A stretch of DNA of 64,000 nt from Aptenodytes patagonicus (Eukaryota > Chordata > Aves > Sphenisciformes > Spheniscidae), in the NCBI RefSeq assembly GCF_965638725.1, contig NC_134952.1:66617424-66681423 (forward strand), in the 5' to 3' direction. This document shows, piece after piece, positions 12,801-22,256 of the stretch. Below the pieces are notes generated by a model. That model had not been told where the DNA came from, made no database searches, and was given only the letters and a program-made list of their open reading frames with translations. The number at the start of each line of letters is the position of its first letter. The first letter of the stretch is position 1. The position numbers and the translations under genes are program-made.

Positions 12801-15800
12801 AGTAAGCCACCATGAAAGAAGTCACAAAATGACCTGCTGCCGAAGCCACCGTGACAACGTGACCGTGGTTGTTGTTCATCATGGTTGGTAGAAAAGCTCT
12901 TGTGGTCTTGAAAGTCATGGAAACCAAGAGGCAAACATGGGGGCGGGGGTAGAGGAGGAAAAGAACAATGTTTTCTTAGGCAGATTCAACACTGACCCTG
13001 AAGTCGACTATAAACAGGAGCCGATTCTCACATCCTTCCTGTGCCGCTTTTTAGGTTTCAGGTGTCAGCGGCAATGCTGCCAGTGTCTCACCCCAGCACG
13101 TACAATAAAACACTCGCTCAGCAATCTGTAGCATCTCTTTTCTTCTGCTGCAAACAACAAGTCCTTAACAGCTGAAACCCTCCCACTCTGTAACCCCTGC
13201 TGGCAGCTGCCCTACCCCAGGGGTCAGCTGCAGGCATGCCAAAGACCCAGGGCTCAGCTCTGATAGGGCCCAGCTGTGTCACCTTGACTCAGGCTGCTGG
13301 GAGAAAGTCCGCAGAGAGATGAGAGAGGTACAAAACACGAGGAGAGGCAGGGTTGATGATGGGAGACGGGCTCAGAAGTAGCTCAAGGAGACAGGAGGGA
13401 AGGTGGCGACACAGCGAGGTACAAACCGCGAGGGGAAGAGCACCCAGGGAGATCGGCTGGGCTGGTGGGTGCAGTCAGGGAGGGGCCAGGCCTCGCTGTG
13501 CCCTGCAGCTGGGCTGTGCTGGGAGCTGTGGGGCTGGCCCTCCCCTCCCCTGCTCTGCCCGACCCGCACCTGCCAGACCCTGCCTGGCCATTCGGGCCAC
13601 GTGCCGGCTGCCCTTTGTGCGGTTCAGCCGATAAAAACATTGCTTTGTATGTTTCAGCTGTGTATCTTCTACTTGCAGGGTCTCGGCGCTATGCTGCAGG
13701 TGCCGAAACTACCCGATGCAAAGAGAACCCTAATACACCTCTGACAGAGACCAACCCATGCTGCAGATGAGGCCGCCACCGGCTAGCTCACGCAGAGGAA
13801 AGAGAGAATGAAAAAACTGGGCCAGGCTCAGATCAGCAAGAGGATAATCAGGTTTCCCAGCAGTCAGTCTAGCTGGGTGCCCCTGTGCTATACATGTCCG
13901 AAAGACGCTTCTGTAATTCACTGGTTGCTGAAAATAATTGTTAGTCTAACTATGCCTCCTCAGCAACGCTCCCCAAAAAACGTAGGTATGAAGATGGTAG
14001 TGGCCCTTACCCAGATGTGAGCAAGAATGTTGACTTCAAACATTCTTTCAATCTGGTGGTCCTGAGTCGAGAGCAGGTCGGCAGCTGTAATCACGCCAGC
14101 GTTATTCACCAGGATGGAGACATCCCCAATGTCCTTTTTCACCTTTTGGACAGAAAAAAGCCCAGAAAGGTGCGTGTCATTAGTTATCAAAAAAATGCAA
14201 GGCTGTGGAAGATGAGCGACAATTTAATTCTTAACGTTGTTCCTTTTAGGGAGAGGAAGATGGCGCCACATTTCCAGATGTGGTAGGAACTGTGCAGTAG
14301 TACCATGAAAGCTGGTTTAGCTCTGATGCTTCTCCCTTAATTACTGCCAGTATTTATAGTCTTCCACACGTTGCCCACAGACACAGTATGCTCTGCGTAC
14401 TCACAGTTGAGACTATGGACGTACAGACTGTTTTGAGCCAGCTGGACCATATCCTTTACAATAAAATGTTTCAAATGTCCCCAGTGTTGTCTGTGTGCTG
14501 TTCAGGAAACTAAAAAGCAGAAGTTCCTTCAGGAGCTGGAAGCCTAAAGAGCAAACTTGGCAACAAGGCGCGATACGCCAGAGCCTCACAAAAGAGGATG
14601 AGACTGGCTGCGATCTCGGAAGTGCTACTTCACTCTCCGTACAGAAAGCAGCCAGAAGCGGGGAGAGTCCAAGGGCTGGCATGACTTGTGTACAGTACCT
14701 CTTCTCTTGTTTGCCTGACCTTTCTGAAAACCGAGCACGTTTGGGTAAGCCTTTGGACGTGCCCCTGCTCCCCTACCTTCTCTGCAGCGCTGTAGATTTC
14801 CTCCCTTTTGCTGCAGTCCACCACGAAGGCTTGAACAGTGGCTCCCAGCCTTTCGCATTCTGCTGCCGTGTCCTCGACGCCATGCTGTAAGAGGCAGAAA
14901 AGACAGACATGCATGCGCAGCTGTACCCTGCCCGCGTGTCGCTGCTCGGGCATGGCGGCAGACCAGTTAGAGGCTGAAGATTTGTCCTGATTGCATAAAC
15001 GCTGCCAAGCCCTGGAACGGTTCATGGCTACCCAGGGAAATTCAAGCTGTAGCCGGGGTCCGTGGGAGGACTAGTATTCCGACCTTAAATTTCAGACCTG
15101 CGTAGAGTGACCGCCACAAAGGGAATGTGGCAACAAGAGTGAGTTTGCCTTGGTAAAGCACACGTAGCTAGGCTGCAGAAAGGGGGCACTCGGTGACTTT
15201 CACAGCACGGCAGGCAGACACCGTGACTGTAAGCAGAGCTCTTGAAACACAGGCCCAGCTGACGCCCCCGAGATACGAAAAGTGGCCCTATGCGTTTCTG
15301 TATTCACAGACTGGATGTGAGAAGAGAAGTGTGCTCCAAAGTGCACAATGTAGAGAGACGCTTCTTGTGAGAACAGCGTTTGACACACACAGAAGCTCCC
15401 CTGTGTCATTATTATCAACCCACTAAGTGAGGGCAGAAGTGACTTTGCTGTAGCCTTGTCCCCAGGTGCCAGAAAGCCATGCCAACGGGGACCCGTGCAG
15501 TGAAAAGCCCCAGTTCACAAATGGCCTGGGACAGCTCAGCACTTGACAGAAGCTGTGCAGGTCCCTGGGGTGGGTGACCGGGCAGCTCCACGCAGCCCCA
15601 GCTGCTGCTTAAGGCTGATGGCCCCCAGGAATGAGGCCTTTGTCAAGGCAGTTGGATTGGGGAATCGTAGAATCATAGAATAGTTTGGGTTGGAAGGGAC
15701 CTCTGAAGGTCATCTAGTCTAACCCCCCCGCCGTGGGCAGGGACATCTTCAACTAGATCAGGTTGCTCAGAGCCCCGTCCAACCTGACCTGGAATGTTTC

Positions 15801-17350
15801 CAGGGATGGGGCATCCACCACCTCTCTGGGCAACCCGTGCCAGTGTTTCACCACCCTCAGCGTAAAAAATTTCTTCCTTAGATCTAGCCTAAATCTACCC
15901 CCCTTTAGTTTAAAGCCATCCCCCCCTTGTCCTGTCGCAACAGGCCCCGCTAAAAAGTTTGCTGCCATCTTGTTTATAAGCCCCCTTTAAGTACTGAAAG
16001 GCTGCACTAAGGTCTCCCCGAAGCCTTCTCTTCTCTAGGCTGAACTCTCTCAGCCTTTCTTCATAGGAGAGGTGTTCCATCCCCCCGATCTTTTTTGTGA
16101 CCCTCCTCTGGACCTGCTCCCAACAGGTCCGTGTCTTTCGAAGCATACTCCTAAAACCTTTGGCATCCTCCACCTCCTTTGGCACTGTGTTTCAGTGCCT
16201 GCTTACACCCACCCTTACAACATATTTCCCAGCACCAAAGCCAGGTCTCGCCCGCTACTAAGTTTATTCCTTTTTCCCCATTCCAGTGGACATGGACAAC
16301 ACTCGACTTGGCAGCAGCCCTTTACGCATCGGGAGGCTGGTGCCATGCCTCCTCCCACCCCTCCAGCGTCTGGCCTTAGCCGTAATGGGTAGCATGAACA
16401 GACACTGAAAACAGTCAACAATATCCTCCCTATTTATAAAACCCCTTATGCTAGGCTTGTCTCGGGGTTTTTTTTCTTTGTTTGTTTGTTTGTTTGTGGT
16501 GGGCTGCGGGTTTTTTGCAGCTTCAGGATGACATGATGAACTCCTCTGCGGTTTCTGGTCCACTGTGTCAGAAACCTTCCCCGTGCACTGCTGCCCAGCC
16601 ACTCACCCCCTCTGTACAGCCAATCGCTCCTATGCACAGCACTTTGCCTCGATCCCTACTGAACGACGTTCTGCGTGCTTGTATCTGTCCATCGTCCGCT
16701 TGCCAAGGTCTTTTTGCGTTCCAGTCAATTTAGCTGCAATAAAGAGTTTGGGCTAGCATAAACGTTTAGCCAGGCGCTGCCTACACGTGTTAACTGTGCC
16801 AGAGGGCAGCAGGGCTCACACACAGCTCAACGCAGTGATGCCCGTCAATATGAGTAGCGAGACATGCCTTCCAGCAGTGTACGCAAAATATGTGAGGCTA
16901 GAGAGACAGCGAGCAGAAGGTAAACCTGCTTCCCTGTAGAAGCAGGTTTCTGGCCTGCGCACGCCGCCTTCTGCCAGCCTAGGCAGCGGTTCCAACAGCA
17001 GCTTGCTGACCACTGCATTCCCTCTTGCAGGTACTCTTTGACGTGCTGTGCATGCCACCCCGCTGATTAGCACTGCGTAACTGTGGGACCCAGACACCTA
17101 CGTCCTCTGGTGCAAGTCAAGACATGAATTGTGCCATTACCTTATTGATGTCCCACAGAACCAGTCTGCTTTGACGCTTGGCGAACTCCAAGGCAGTCGC
17201 TCTCCCTACACCATGGCCAGCACCCGTGATGAGAACAAGCTCTCCGCTGACAGACTTTCTCTTCGCAGGGACAAAAAGCTTCACAAAAGCCTCTAAGTAG
17301 GAGTAGACGAGCGTACCCAAGAACAGGAGAAGATCCAGAAAGGGATTCAT
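9814..17350 (-). CDS. HSD17B11: 17-beta-hydroxysteroid dehydrogenase 11, copy 1
   Basis: Short-chain dehydrogenase/reductase of lipid droplets and ER that oxidises 17-beta-hydroxysteroids and related retinoid/lipid alcohols with NAD(P). Seven coding exons with canonical GT-AG introns and compatible phases: 17350-17141, 14884-14777, 14142-14011, 12906-12800, 11425-11288, 11013-10897 and 9901-9814. They total 900 nt, so 299 residues (human 300). Residues 1-20 form a hydrophobic N-terminal anchor starting [12 protein letters not shown], aligned with the human start MKFLLDILLL. Visible motifs are TGAGHGVGR (cofactor loop), NNAG, TVASAAG (catalytic Ser) and Y-C-S-S-K (YxxxK, split across exons 4 and 5). 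The C-terminus is GQRSTQ instead of the mammalian KMKAQ type. No break was seen. It differs from copy 2 only in the end of exon 6 and in exon 7. HSD17B13 is the main alternative name; the overall match is closer to HSD17B11. Confidence 0.88.
15663..16190 (-). mobile_element. CR1 LINE 3' fragment
   Basis: Truncated CR1 retrotransposon in intron 1 of HSD17B11 copy 1. The 3' terminus is the ATAGAATCATAGAAT-type tail read on the minus strand at about 15664-15682. Upstream the minus strand carries the end of ORF2, including the motifs [33 protein letters not shown] and [10 protein letters not shown]. It is 5'-truncated and decayed. An identical copy sits in HSD17B11 copy 2, so it predates the duplication or was spread by conversion. 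Confidence 0.9.
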
Positions 17351-17389
17351 TGTTTTTCTGGAAGTCCTTTGATTGCCGTACCGAGCTGG

Positions 17390-18092
17390 GCCCTGCAACG
17401 TCTGACGGCAGCACAGCGGGCCCGGGGCGGGGGCGGGAGCGGGGCGGGCCCGGGGCGGGCCCGTGTGTGCGGTGATGCACGGCTCAGCGCCGCTCCCGCG
17501 GGGGCCCGCCCGGGCGCGGTGGGGCTGCGCGGGGGGCGCTCCCCTCCATCGCCGCCAGGGGGCGCCCGCGGCCCGCCCGAGCACGCACCGCTCGTCCTGT
17601 CAGTCACAGGCCTCTGCCCCGGCAGCGACCACCCCCTCGCCGCCGCCCTCCCCGCGCCGCCCGGCCCGCCCCGGCCGGGCCCCGGGCTCCCCTCGCCGCG
17701 CGGGGCTCCGCGAAACGCGGGGACCGCGATCGCCGAGGCCGGGGCGCGGCCGGGGCGCGCCCGGGGCGCGAGGAGCGCCGGCCGCCCACGGTCCGACGGG
17801 CCGCGCGCCCGGCCACGCCTCCCAGGGCAGCAGCAACCAATCAGAGAGCGGCGCTTGGGGAGGGGCCTGCCCGTGGGCGGGGAAAAGCCTGTGGGCTGGA
17901 GGCGCTCGCGATTGGTGGCGCTCCGCCCAATGAGAGGCGAGCTTGTAAAGAGGGCGGCGGGGGTGGCGGCGGCGGCGGCGGCCGTTGGGCGGGAGGGGCA
18001 GCGCGGCGGAGGCGCGGTGCGGCCGGCGCTCGGGCGTCCCCGGCGGCTCCCTGCGCGGGGCGGGGGCGGTAGCTCGGAGCGGGCTGCCTCGC
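17390..18092. promoter_or_regulatory. CpG-island divergent promoter, copy 1 (orphaned on the plus side)
   Basis: Very GC- and CpG-rich stretch just upstream of HSD17B11 copy 1. It holds CCAAT boxes at 17837-17841 and 17927-17931 and an inverted one (ATTGG) at 17911-17915, plus many GC-box-like GGGCGG motifs. In the intact locus (copy 2) the same island lies between divergent HSD17B11 and NUDT9. Here the plus-strand side runs straight into NUDT9 intron-4 and SPARCL1 fragments instead of NUDT9 exon 1, so the promoter may drive a gene-less transcript. Confidence 0.75.
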
Positions 18093-18121
18093 TCAGCCCC
18101 GCCCTGAACTCGCTGCCTGGT

Positions 18122-18617
18122 GGCCTGGTGCTGGGTGAGCCGTTCGGAGGTGTTGCAGCCTGCATGTACATTCTGTTCTAGCAGAAGGCTTACTTATCCT
18201 CTCATTGTGGATAGGCACAAGTGCAGCTCAGTGAGCGTTGCAGCTGATGGGATGTGCTGGAGGTAGCTCTCAAAGGAGCTGCTGCTCTCAGCGTGGCTAC
18301 AGAAATGTGACTCTCGGGCGGTTTCTGCCCCCTTGGCTGAGGAAAACACAGTTGGTAGAGGTGTGCGAAAAACTCAAGTGTTTTGCCCTTGGTTGCGATC
18401 GATCTTGCCGGACGGCATCCGTCGGTCCCCCCGTGACTGTTCTTTCTCTGCTTTGTTTGCCCCCGCACAGGTGACAGCACAGGCGCCTTGCTGTTCCTCT
18501 CCCAGGCCCTTGTGTCAAGTAGCAGCAAAGCATGTTCTTGTTTGTTGTTTGCTGCAGGTGGAAGAGGGATGGAAGTGGCAATAAAGTTGCTCATCCAGTT
18601 ACTGGCAAAAACACCTT
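18122..18617 (+). pseudogene. NUDT9 fragment (end of intron 4 plus half of exon 5)
   Basis: Matches 36602-37110 with only a few base changes plus the absence of one 18-19-bp unit that is doubled in the intact gene (around 36795-36833). The exon-5 acceptor TTTGCTGCAG and the first 60 or so exon bases (18558-18617, reading [18 protein letters not shown]) are preserved. The match then stops abruptly inside the codons for the following residues and SPARCL1-type sequence takes over. No upstream NUDT9 exon is present, so it cannot encode the enzyme. The near-identity points to a recent copy or conversion. Confidence 0.85.
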
Positions 18618-19245
18618 GAGGGTCCCATAAACTCTGTATTGTAATTCTGTCTCGAATCCTGCTGTACGACTGCTCAATCTCATGAGGTTTGAGCAGTTTT
18701 CTTCATGGTGAGTCCAAGTTCTTCCTTCCTTTGAATACCTGTGCATTGTCAGCAGACTTTTTCCCCCACCTTCCTTTTCCAGGTCACTTAACAAAAGCTG
18801 AGTGGCACAAGTCTTTTCAACTTGTGGGGTTCCACAGGTGAGTTCTTGGCTGGCTGTTCCCTCTTATTCTGTCTTTTAATTAGTTATCCATAGCCAGACT
18901 TTCCATCTTATGCTATGGCTGCTTAGTTTTCTCAAGTCCTTTGGAAAATGGCATTGACTGCATGAACTGGGTCATCCTTATGTAACTGAGTCTAAATTAC
19001 ACAGCTCACACTTGGACTTGTTTGTGTGTAATGGAGTATCCAGAACCTTAATCGGAACAGGAATGCGAACAGGAATGCGTATAGGAAATGGGAGAACACC
19101 TGAAACTAATTGTTCATCTGGCTCTAACAATGTAACTTCATGGTCTTATTTGAAAAGGATTGCTGACCTTACTCCTTTGCTTTTCAGTTAGAAAGCTAGA
19201 TGTATCCAGGTCGTGTTCATAATTTTACTGGAGGATATTTTTGAG
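18618..19245 (-). pseudogene. SPARCL1 intron/exon fragment
   Basis: Diverged copy of 52474-53890 in the same orientation. About 18618-18760 matches sequence just left of the solo LTR at 52634-53194, and 18761 onward matches sequence just right of it, so the LTR is absent here. At about 19167-19245 the minus strand still resembles the SPARCL1 exon 53817-53953 (motifs [15 protein letters not shown] and LKNILQ), but the frame contains a stop and the exon is truncated at its 5' end. Divergence is clearly higher than for the neighbouring NUDT9 fragment, so this part is older. Confidence 0.8.
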
Positions 19246-19355
19246 CCGCTTGGGGAAGAATGAAGGTTGCATGAACATCTGTCCTCTGACCAAAATTGAT
19301 CTCCAGTTAAGACTAGAGTTGTTGAAAAGGATCTCTTTTTTGTCCTGGTGGTTTG
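19246..19355. other. Junction sequence before duplicate copy 2
   Basis: A short stretch beginning TTGGGGAAGAATGAAGG. It resembles 49298-49390 (downstream of SPARCL1) rather than the next part of the SPARCL1 exon. It ends where the copy-2 duplication starts at GCTGCACCATTGCTC. Confidence 0.5.
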
Positions 19356-19781
19356 GCTGCACCATTGCTCATCTTGTCTGCGGGAGACTGGGTTGACTCC
19401 AGCAGAGAGATTCAGTGCTAGACACTTCCTACTTTTCTCTTGGAACTTCGTTCTCTTCTTAATTAACGCATCGGCATTTGGGCCAGACCCTAATTGCACA
19501 GCTCAGCGGTGCTGTCATTTTCCTGGCACGGGGCTCCAGTCAGTGCTGTGGCCGAGACGGAGGAGGCAGGGAGGGCAGAGAAGCGCTGACTCCAAGAGAC
19601 ACCTCAGAGGAAGGCAGAGCACGAGGCCAGAGTCACTAACCCGACTCATAAGGAGTCCGAAGTCAGGATGTGAGGTATTACGCTTCAAATTTGGGACTTA
19701 GCTGTAGGCGCCTATATGAGGCTGGCTCACATAGGCTCCTGCTAGGCACCCACAAGGACCAGACTTTGGGATAAGCTTCAG

Positions 19782-19890
19782 TTGTCTGTTGTGGTCAGAA
19801 AGAGAACTGAGAGCCTAGGAGGCTTGATGGTTCAGTTCTGTCACTGGTGTTCAGGAGATGCAGGTTTAAATCCTTCCTTTTGTGTCTGTT
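19782..19890 (+). repeat. Possible tRNA-derived SINE fragment (copy 2)
   Basis: Same tRNA-like stretch as at 7093-7200, one base different just before the B-box-like GGTTTAAATCC. Carried by the segmental duplication. Family not assigned. Confidence 0.3.
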
Positions 19891-21664
19891 TCTTTATGCC
19901 AGGCAGAAGACTTGTAGCCATAGGAGACAGAGAGAGGAACTGTAGCCCCTTATGGATAGTGCACAAGTTGCGTTGCCTGGTAATTCCTCTGGGTTCTGAG
20001 AGATTGGACTAGATCTGGCAAAGCAGGAGTGAACACAGTCTCCCTTTCCTTAGGTGCAAGTGTGCTGAGAAACAGATTCTGCAGGAGAGTGCTGTCTATC
20101 ATTCCCTAGATGGATTTTTGTCTTCCAGTTTAATGCTGCCATCAGAATCTGAATGATGCGCAGGGCTAGTGGGGATAACGGGCCAGGAGAGGTCAAATGT
20201 CTTGTCTGATGTGTCCTATTGGAGCCAGTTCTTCCCCTGCCTGAGAAGAGACCCTACGCATCAGGATGTTGATTTGTCTATCTTGGGGGCTGTCTTTTTG
20301 AGCTTTTTCTTTGGAGTTATTGGACCATACTGTGCCCTTCCTTTGAGCAAGGATTCAAGCCATGAAATAACAGAAACATGAAAGGTGTGTACCAGGAGAG
20401 GCTAAGCTGGGTGGAAGGTTAAGAATGTTTACCAGCAGTACAAGAGACAACTGCCAAATACATACAAATAAGTACTGATTTAGCCTTTAGGTTCCAGTGT
20501 TAAGAATAAACATTTTGGCCAGTATGCTGCTCCCTCTGAAGGGCTTTTGAAGCATCTGTATTTTAGACCCTTTGACTCCTCACTAGGTAAGAATAGGTGG
20601 AAGTGAACATAATGAAAAAGCCAAACAGATGTTCTCTGGCTTCAAGTGTCTCATATATGTGACAGGACTGTCATCTTAGCAAGAGGGCAATATACAGCTC
20701 AAAAAAAAGCAGGGCCAGCACAAAACACAGAATTTGGCTTTGGTCTTAAATGGAAACCATGCCTAATTGTTCTTTAATTGGCTTTTAACTTTTTTTTGAT
20801 GCCCTGAATGTTGCAAACCCCTTCTTTTTTTCCTTTCTTGGCTACAGGAATTTTGCACTGTGAAGCGAAAGGTCACAAGCTGGGAACTTCTGTTTTGACA
20901 CACCCTGAATGTCCTGTAACATGAACGTTACATGAGCAAAAAGGAAACCGTTTTTGTGTCATTTAGGCTTCCAGCAGCACAAACTTCTTCCTGTTGCCAC
21001 CTAAGAGCAGGAGGAGCTGGATGACAAGGGCTCTCCCTTTTCTGAAGAACCTCAGTTTACAGAACAACATGAATGCTCAGGTTGGTGGGATGGCTGCTAC
21101 CCATTTCCAGCTGTACTGAAGGTGGCAGCGTGTTCAGGCCTCCCTTGGATGTCTGTGAGCCAGCAAGTGCCTGGCGCAGTCGGGAGTTGCACAAGTAGGT
21201 GGAAAGATAATCTGTGCTCTGTAGAGGTCTTTGACCTGTGTTTCATCAGGTGCTGTTGTCTTGTACCACAGGCCAAAGACCTTTGGGGGTTTAACCTCCT
21301 GGTCAGGGTGGGTCCCGTCAGAGCAGGCCGCTAGCCTGTGATGAGGAGCTGTGAGAAGGCTCATCTGGAGCCTTCCCCCGTGCACCCTCTGCCCCCTGGC
21401 CTGGCACCTGCCTTTAAGCCCTGGCCTTGGCCCCGGCCCTTGCATGGGCTGTGGTGTCGGTGTGCCATGCCTGGCCCTGTACCTCGCTGATCCTGATGTG
21501 GCTTCCTGGTGTGACCGGGGACCTGCCTCGTCCCTGCAGCCTGGCCTGGTGGTTGGCAGACTCTGGCTGACCCTTTCACCGTTGCGGCACCTGCTCCGCT
21601 GTCCTTGCTCAGACCTGGTTACCACTTTCATTGCTGAGAGACACCTTTGTGTTAAAGAACTGTA

Positions 21665-21670
21665 TTTATT
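21665..21670 (-). terminator. Poly(A) signal AATAAA, HSD17B11 copy 2
   Basis: AATAAA on the minus strand about 590 bases below the copy-2 stop, conserved in place with copy 1. Confidence 0.5.
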
Positions 21671-22256
21671 TGGAATAAGGAGTGTTGATGGTGCTAATGC
21701 ATAATTGATAATCGATGTAATTAGGTATTACATTACAAACAAGGCTGTATTATTTCAGGTACTCGCTACAAAAGCACACAAAACTGTGAGTGTTCATTAG
21801 AGCACTTTTTTTTTTAAATTTAAAGAGAAAAATTGAGGTGAAACAGGCCATCCACCTCCTCTATAAATTGCTTCTTGCAAGATACCTTTGCTCAGGGATG
21901 AGTCCAGATTAACATATTCTCAGGCAATCCCTTTGCACTCAAGTACGCAGCTGTGCTGTCCCAAAGATGGGCTTTGTGGGAATTCCTGTCTGCCTCAGCA
22001 CTAGGAGATGGAGACGATGTGACATACAGCCAAAGCAGCCCTTTAGACTTCTAGAGCTGCATCTCTGCTTGTTAACATTCCATGTTATGTGGGTAAGTCC
22101 CTGCTGCAGGTGTGGGATAAGCCCTTAGGTGTGCTTGGAAATGGTGGCCTGGAAGCATCTGTCTTAGTTCTGCTCTGAATTGAACCAGCTGAACTATGCT
22201 CACACATGTTCTGTTTTCACTCGTGCCACTGGGAAATGAGAATCAATTTTTGCTTT

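Larger units (their letters stand above)
6667..18092. repeat. Segmental duplication, copy 1 (HSD17B11 block)
   Basis: This block matches 19356-31050 in the same orientation. The offset between copies is 12689 at the left end, 12973 from HSD17B11 exon 6 to exon 1, and about 12956-12962 in the CpG island. Identity is patchy: near-perfect at 6667-7190, 7830-8370, 9365-9860 and about 10930-18090, clearly lower with large indels between these blocks. About 8390-9180 is present only in this copy. The right end is sharp, in the CpG island just after the shared GGGCTGCCTCGC. Confidence 0.9.

Noticed and set aside
15753-16185. Minus-strand frames resembling a reverse-transcriptase C-terminus
   Set aside because: Not a host gene; it is the ORF2 tail of the CR1 fragment already listed.
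17347-18181. Long overlapping Arg/Pro/Gly/Ala-rich open frames in both CpG islands
   Set aside because: Typical of very GC-rich DNA with few stop codons. They occur on both strands at once and overlap promoter elements.
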